Assembly: GCA_035523875.1 (NCBI GenBank)
Contig: DATKPY010000010.1
Coordinates: forward strand, 1 to 64,000
DNA length: 64,000 nucleotides
From: JASHUC01 sp035523875
Lineage (GTDB): Bacteria; Pseudomonadota; Gammaproteobacteria; Steroidobacterales; Steroidobacteraceae
Direction: 5' to 3'
Under the pieces are notes generated by a model. That model made no database searches and was not told the DNA's origin. It saw nothing but the letters and a program-made list of their open reading frames with translations. The translations under genes and the position numbers were made by a program. This document shows positions 59,809-64,000 of the stretch, piece by piece. The first letter of the stretch is position 1, and every line of letters begins with the position of its first letter.

Positions 59809-61287
59809 CTAAGGTGCCCCGGCCGCGCTCGGGGTGGCGTTCCACCAGCCCCCTCCGAGGGCAACATAGAGCGCCACGGTGTCCTGATAGCGCACCGCTA
59901 CGGCCTGAAGGTCGTTGACGACCGCCTGGTGATATTGGCTGTCGGCATTGAGCACATCTAGATAGGTCGCGATGCCGGCCTCGTAGTTCACCTGGATCAG
60001 GCGCAGCGCCTCTCTTGCGGTCCGCAGCGCCTCGTCCTCGGCGCGCAGCGTGGCGGCATCGTGATCGAGCGCACGCAGCGCGTCGGCGACCTGCTCGAAT
60101 GCCGTGAGCACGGTCTGGCGATAGAGCAGCACGGACTGCTGGTAGGTCTGCACGGCCGCCTTGCGACGGTACCACAGCGTCCCGCCCTCGAAGAGCGGCG
60201 CCGTCACGTCTGCGCCCGCGCTCCAGGTTCGCCCGCGGCCGGCGAGGAGCGTGCTCGTCTGCGTGCCGTTGGCGGAGTAGCTGCCATCGAGGGTGAGGCT
60301 CGGCAGCATCTGGGCTGTCGCCACCCCGACGCTGGCGCTCGCGGCATGAGCCGTCGCCTCGGCGAGGAGAATGTCGGGGCGCTGCCGTACCAGCTCCGAG
60401 GGCAGGCTCACCGGCAGCTCGCTCGGCAATTTGAGCTCCTGGAGCGTGATCTCGGGGGGATTCCAGTCGGCGGGAACGCGCCCGACGAGGGTCGCGAGCA
60501 GGTCGTCGGCCTGCGTGAGCTTCTGCTCGAGCTGCGGAATACTTGCCTCGGAGGCGGCGAGTCCGCTCTGCAGACTGAGCAGGTTCGAGTACGGCTGAGT
60601 TCCCGCCTGGTACTGCACCTGCGCGATCTTCACCTGTGCGCGCTCAAGCTCGATCAGTTGCTGTGTCGCGTCGACCTCGGCGCGATAGGCGGCACGCGCG
60701 ACGACCGTGTTCACGATGTTGGCGAGGAGCGTGAGGTAGGTCGCCCGCTCGGTCGCGCGCTGCTCGTCGGCCTGCGCTCCGAGTGCCTCGAGTGCTCGGC
60801 GCTCGCCTCCGAAGATATCGAGCGCGTAGCTCGCGGACGCGGAGAGCGTGAACAGGTTGAAAATGCTCGCCGGCACGTTCTCGCCGAGTTGCAGCGCGGT
60901 GAAGCGCTCGCGCGTCGCCTGTGCATTCGCCTCGGCCTGCGGGAAGAAGATCCCGTAGCCCGAGCGCAGACTCGCCTCGCTCGCACGCAGGCTCGCCTGC
61001 GCCGCCGCAAGTCCGGGATTGGCGGTAAGCGCCTCGGCCACGATTTGCGCGAGCTTCGGTGAGCCGAACAGCCGCCACCAGTCGCCTGCGACCGGCTCGC
61101 CCGGCGCGAAGCGCTGCGCAACGCCCTGGGCCTCGGCGGTGCTGCGCGGGTCGCCGCCATGCGCGTAGTGCGTGACGCGCGGTGCATCGGGACGGATGAA
61201 ATTCGGACCGACGGCGCAGCCCGCGAGCAGGGCGCAGATCACACTGGCGCTCGCACCCGCGCTCACGAGGCTGCGGACCGCACTCAC
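59809..61287 (-). CDS. Outer-membrane efflux lipoprotein (OprM/NodT family)
   Basis: A GTG at 61287 gives 492 residues; an ATG at 61305 overlapping the upstream gene is an alternative. The lipoprotein signal has lipobox LLAGC. Two TolC-type helical repeats follow: GDWWRLFGSPKLAQIVAEAL, TANPGLAAAQASLRASEASL, then LVRQRPDILLAEATAHAASA and FEGGTLWYRRKAAVQTYQQS. It forms the outer-membrane channel of the tripartite pump whose fusion protein, ATPase and permease lie just upstream. Confidence 0.9.
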   Translation of the reverse strand: MSAVRSLVSAGASASVICALLAGCAVGPNFIRPDAPRVTHYAHGGDPRSTAEAQGVAQRFAPGEPVAGDWWRLFGSPKLAQIVAEALTANPGLAAAQASLRASEASLRSGYGIFFPQAEANAQATRERFTALQLGENVPASIFNLFTLSASASYALDIFGGERRALEALGAQADEQRATERATYLTLLANIVNTVVARAAYRAEVDATQQLIELERAQVKIAQVQYQAGTQPYSNLLSLQSGLAASEASIPQLEQKLTQADDLLATLVGRVPADWNPPEITLQELKLPSELPVSLPSELVRQRPDILLAEATAHAASASVGVATAQMLPSLTLDGSYSANGTQTSTLLAGRGRTWSAGADVTAPLFEGGTLWYRRKAAVQTYQQSVLLYRQTVLTAFEQVADALRALDHDAATLRAEDEALRTAREALRLIQVNYEAGIATYLDVLNADSQYHQAVVNDLQAVAVRYQDTVALYVALGGGWWNATPSAAGAP

Positions 61288-61288
61288 C

Positions 61289-62374
61289 TCAGCGGGCCCG
61301 CACATAGACATCGACCAGCTGCCCGGGGTAGAGGTGCAGCGCCGCCGGATTGTCGAGGCGGAAGATGACGGGCAGCACGCGCACATCGACGAGCTCCTGA
61401 CGCTCATCGGAAAGCTCGATCTTGGGGGAGATGTAGGGCTGGTAGCGCACGAACGTGAGGGGCACATGCTGGTTGGTGCCGCGAATGAACATTTCCGCCT
61501 GCATCTGCGAGGTGTCGGGCAGCTCGTGAATGAGGATCTCGTCGATGTAAGCGCGCACCTCGAGTTGGCTCTGCGGTGTGCCCATCACGATGAGCGGATC
61601 GTAGCCTTGGGTGTAGGAGTCGTAGGCGCCCTGCGTCGAGACGTAGCTGCCGCGCGTCGCCTGCACCGTGAGTACCACCCCGTCGCTCGGGGCACGGACG
61701 GTGTACTTCGCGAGCAACGCGGCCGCCGAGCGGTAGGACTGCTCGAGCGCCGTGTAGGTCCTCTCCTGGTTCTCGATGTCGTAGATCCAGGCGCCCGCCT
61801 TGGTGAGCTCGAGCTGCTTCTCGACGACCTCGAGGTTCGTGGCGGCAATGCGCTCGGCATTGATCGCGTTGTCGAGGTCGTTCTTGCTGACCGACCTCGG
61901 TTCCATCGCATAGGAGCGCTGCTCCTTGTCGAGCTGGTCGCGCGCGTTCTTGAGGGTGGCGCGGGCGTTGTCGACTTGCGCGACCGAGACCGCGAGGGTC
62001 TCGGGGCGCGGCTCCGCCTTGAGCTCGCTCAACATCGCGAGTGCGGCGGCGGCCTGAGCCCGCAGCTGATCGGTGGTGGCGCGCTGCACCGAATCGTCGA
62101 TCGTGAGGAGCGGGTCGCCCGTGCGGACCTTCTGGCCCTCCCCGACCAGCACCGCCGTGATCGGTCCCGGCACCTCCGGGTAGATGTTGATGTTCTCACC
62201 CTCGCGCTGCGAGCTCTCGATCATGCCTTCGGAGTAGATGCCATGCGCGTAAGGGTCGGCCGTGGGACTGAAGAGCGGCCCCTGTGCCTTCGGCTGCTCA
62301 TTGAAGATGAGGGCGCTCACGGCTGCCAGGGCGAGTCCGATGCCCGAAGCGACGAAGACGGCTCTATTGTGCAT
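61289..62374 (-). CDS. Membrane fusion protein (HlyD family)
   Basis: The 361-residue protein has an N-terminal anchor (AVFVASGIGLALAAVSALIF). The lipoyl halves are EGENINIYPEVPGPITAVLV and YTVRAPSDGVVLTVQATRGS. A long alpha-hairpin sits between (SELKAEPRPETLAVSVAQVD ... LEVVEKQLELTKAG). A beta-barrel end follows (SQLEVRAYIDEILIHELPD, LYPGQLVDVYV). It links the inner-membrane ABC unit to the OprM-like channel. The start overlaps the ATPase gene end by 11 bases. Confidence 0.88.
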   Translation of the reverse strand: MHNRAVFVASGIGLALAAVSALIFNEQPKAQGPLFSPTADPYAHGIYSEGMIESSQREGENINIYPEVPGPITAVLVGEGQKVRTGDPLLTIDDSVQRATTDQLRAQAAAALAMLSELKAEPRPETLAVSVAQVDNARATLKNARDQLDKEQRSYAMEPRSVSKNDLDNAINAERIAATNLEVVEKQLELTKAGAWIYDIENQERTYTALEQSYRSAAALLAKYTVRAPSDGVVLTVQATRGSYVSTQGAYDSYTQGYDPLIVMGTPQSQLEVRAYIDEILIHELPDTSQMQAEMFIRGTNQHVPLTFVRYQPYISPKIELSDERQELVDVRVLPVIFRLDNPAALHLYPGQLVDVYVRAR

Positions 62375-63068
62375 CGAGTTCGCTCCTGATCGCCGCCGTG
62401 ACCGCGCCGTCCTCCATCTTCATCACGCGGTCGGCGAATTCGTAGATGCGGCTGTCGTGCGTCACGATCACGATGCAGCGCTTGTCCGAGAGGAGATGCT
62501 CGCGCACGAAGCGCACGATGTTGCGTCCGGTGTCGCCATCGAGGGAGGCGGTCGGCTCATCGAAGATCATGAGATCGGGGCGGCTGATGATGGCGCGTGC
62601 GATCGCGACGCGCTGCTGCTCGCCGCCGCTCAGCTTGACTGGAGGAAGATCGGCGCGACTCTTGAGGCCCACCACCTCGAGATTCTTCTCGGCCTCCGCG
62701 ATCGCATCCGACCAATCACGGTTCTGCAGGATGAGCGGGATCGCGACGTTCTCGGCCGTCGTGAGGCGCGGGAAGAGGTGGTAATCCTGGAACACGAAGC
62801 CGATCTTGTGCAGGCGAAACTCGGCGAGCTCATCGGGCGGCAGGCTCCAGATGTCGGTGCCCTCGATGCGCACGCTCCCCGAGCTCGGGCGCAGGATCCC
62901 CGAGATCATGCTGAGGAGAGTCGTCTTGCCGCTGCCGGAGGGCCCGACGACGTAGACCATCTCCCCGAAGCTCGCCTGGAAGTCGGCGTCCTTCACCGCC
63001 CGGGTGCGTGCCTCGCCCTCGCCGAACCACTTGTTGATCCCCGCTGCCTCGATCGCGACGTTCGCCAT
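62364..63068 (-). CDS. ABC transporter ATP-binding protein (LolD/DevA-MacB type)
   Basis: The 234-residue protein has Walker A GPSGSGKTT, the Q-loop IGFVFQDYHLFPRLT, signature LSGGEQQRVAIARAI, Walker B LMIFDEPTASLDG and H-loop VTHDSRIYEFAD. The sequence belongs to the MacB/LolD/DevA group that works with FtsX-like permeases. It starts two bases after the permease gene and overlaps the fusion-protein gene, so all are one operon. Confidence 0.92.
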   Translation of the reverse strand: MANVAIEAAGINKWFGEGEARTRAVKDADFQASFGEMVYVVGPSGSGKTTLLSMISGILRPSSGSVRIEGTDIWSLPPDELAEFRLHKIGFVFQDYHLFPRLTTAENVAIPLILQNRDWSDAIAEAEKNLEVVGLKSRADLPPVKLSGGEQQRVAIARAIISRPDLMIFDEPTASLDGDTGRNIVRFVREHLLSDKRCIVIVTHDSRIYEFADRVMKMEDGAVTAAIRSELDAQ

Positions 63069-63070
63069 GG

Positions 63071-64000
63071 TCAACCCCGGAAGATGTCGAACGGCTCGAT
63101 GAGCAGCACGCGGCGAACGCCGAAGTAGCTGGAGATCGCCGCGATGATCACCACCATGACGAAGGCGAGCCCGAGATTCGCGAAGGTCACGATGGCGGCG
63201 TAGTCGGGCAGGTGTGCGCGTGCGAGCCAGATGATGGCCGAGCACAGGCCGACGCCGAAACCGTAGCCGGTGAGGGCGACGAAGCTCGCCTGGAACAGGA
63301 TCATCGCGACCAGCTCGCGCGACTTCGCGCCGATTGCCTTCAATGCTCCGAAGCGATCGAGATTCTCGAGGATGAATGAGTAGAACGTCTGGCCCGAGAT
63401 CGAGAGCCCGACGACGAAGGCGATCACGGTCATGAGGAGGAGGTTCGTGCCGATGCCCGTCTGGTACATGTAGAAATCGGAGATCTTGTCCATGAACTCG
63501 CCCTTGGTGAGGGCGAGGTAGCCGTCGGCCGCCACCCGTGCCTTGATGACGGGGATGTCGGCAGGTGTCTTGGGCTCGACGAGCAGATACGAGATCGTGA
63601 AGCGTGTGTTGGGGATGTACTGCAGCGCCCGGTTATAGGTCGTATAGAGCGTCGGCACGCCGAACAGCGAGCTCGAGGAGACGTGCCCGATCGCGACGAT
63701 CTTGCCGCGGTGATCGTTGAGCTCGAACTCGGTGCCGATGGCGGGATTCTCGAGCTTGCGGAACTCGGAGTCCTTGATCGCGACGAACGCGTTCTCGGCG
63801 AAGATGTCCTGGATGTCACCGTTCAGGATCTGCGGCCGCCCGACGAGGCTGGTGTCGTCGAGCCCGACGATGTTCGCCGACTGGTAGCTGCCGTCGCGCA
63901 GCTTGAGCAGCGCCCCGCCCGAGTAGAGCGGCACCGCGTACTTGACGCCGGGGATGCTGCGAACCTCGTCGAGCACGTAGTTGGGCAGTGGAATCGTGTT
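63071..64000 (-). CDS. FtsX/DevC-like ABC permease (runs off the window)
   Basis: The reverse strand is open to base 64000 and shows 309 codons. A periplasmic domain (VRSIPGVKYAVPLYSGGALL, VGLDDTSLVGRPQILNGDIQ) leads to three membrane helices at the C-terminus (LLLMTVIAFVVGLSISGQTF, ILFQASFVALTGYGFGVGLC, LGLAFVMVVIIAAISSYFGV). This is the MacB-like FtsX domain. The N-terminal helix lies beyond the window. It is the inner-membrane part of the tripartite export system, DevC-like given its partners. Confidence 0.88.
   Translation of the reverse strand, partial: NTIPLPNYVLDEVRSIPGVKYAVPLYSGGALLKLRDGSYQSANIVGLDDTSLVGRPQILNGDIQDIFAENAFVAIKDSEFRKLENPAIGTEFELNDHRGKIVAIGHVSSSSLFGVPTLYTTYNRALQYIPNTRFTISYLLVEPKTPADIPVIKARVAADGYLALTKGEFMDKISDFYMYQTGIGTNLLLMTVIAFVVGLSISGQTFYSFILENLDRFGALKAIGAKSRELVAMILFQASFVALTGYGFGVGLCSAIIWLARAHLPDYAAIVTFANLGLAFVMVVIIAAISSYFGVRRVLLIEPFDIFRG

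Overview
The window is a GC-rich bacterial chromosome segment with no rRNA, tRNA or CRISPR array that I could see. TonB-dependent receptors, lipoproteins, outer-membrane efflux parts, a UrcA-family protein, a PQQ alcohol dehydrogenase and aromatic-ring enzymes together suggest a free-living gammaproteobacterium of the Steroidobacteraceae/Nevskiales/Xanthomonadales kind. That placement is inference from gene content only.

Layout. Bases 1-8000 form a gene-poor, decaying region: the end of an IS630-type element that cut a GNAT acetyltransferase, a decayed VapC-like PIN toxin, a truncated SnoaL-like lipoprotein, an intact membrane M48 protease, a TonB-C protein, a frameshifted BrnA antitoxin, and about 1.4 kb with no recognisable gene. 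Bases 8000-18300 hold a MerR-type regulator fused to a non-regulator domain, an AIM24 protein, a Rieske oxygenase, an O-methyltransferase/SDR pair, an AraC-GyrI regulator, an unusual ECF-sigma/F1-ATPase-beta fusion, and a GST. Bases 18200-29600 hold a GNAT, a PQQ/cytochrome c alcohol dehydrogenase, a beta-propeller protein, a helix-turn-helix regulator divergent from DUF899 and DUF2182 genes, a bifunctional aldolase/dehydrogenase, and a translationally coupled PadR/TonB pair.

Bases 29600-45300 hold a GGDEF-EAL protein divergent from an MFS transporter, a gamma-glutamyltransferase, a compact operon of heme-binding DUF3365-HAMP sensor, TIR protein and MscS channel, an MBL hydrolase with a DUF2817 peptidase, a YedK/HMCES protein, a diheme cytochrome c and several small lipoproteins and membrane proteins. 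Bases 45900-54000 hold two tandem paralogous TonB-dependent receptors, a Tat-exported PLP aminotransferase and a TauE/SafE exporter; these share a short upstream AT-rich element and probably serve uptake and periplasmic processing of one kind of amino compound. Bases 54300-64000 hold urcA, a methyltransferase, an intradiol dioxygenase/NTF2/FAH aromatic operon, an ABC-2 exporter, and a tripartite ABC efflux operon (permease, ATPase, fusion protein, outer-membrane factor) that runs off the right end.

The two most unusual items are the sigma factor fused to a catalytically dead F1-beta-like domain (14855-16504) and the DUF3365-HAMP/TIR/MscS operon (35181-37689), which looks like a signal-to-effector module.
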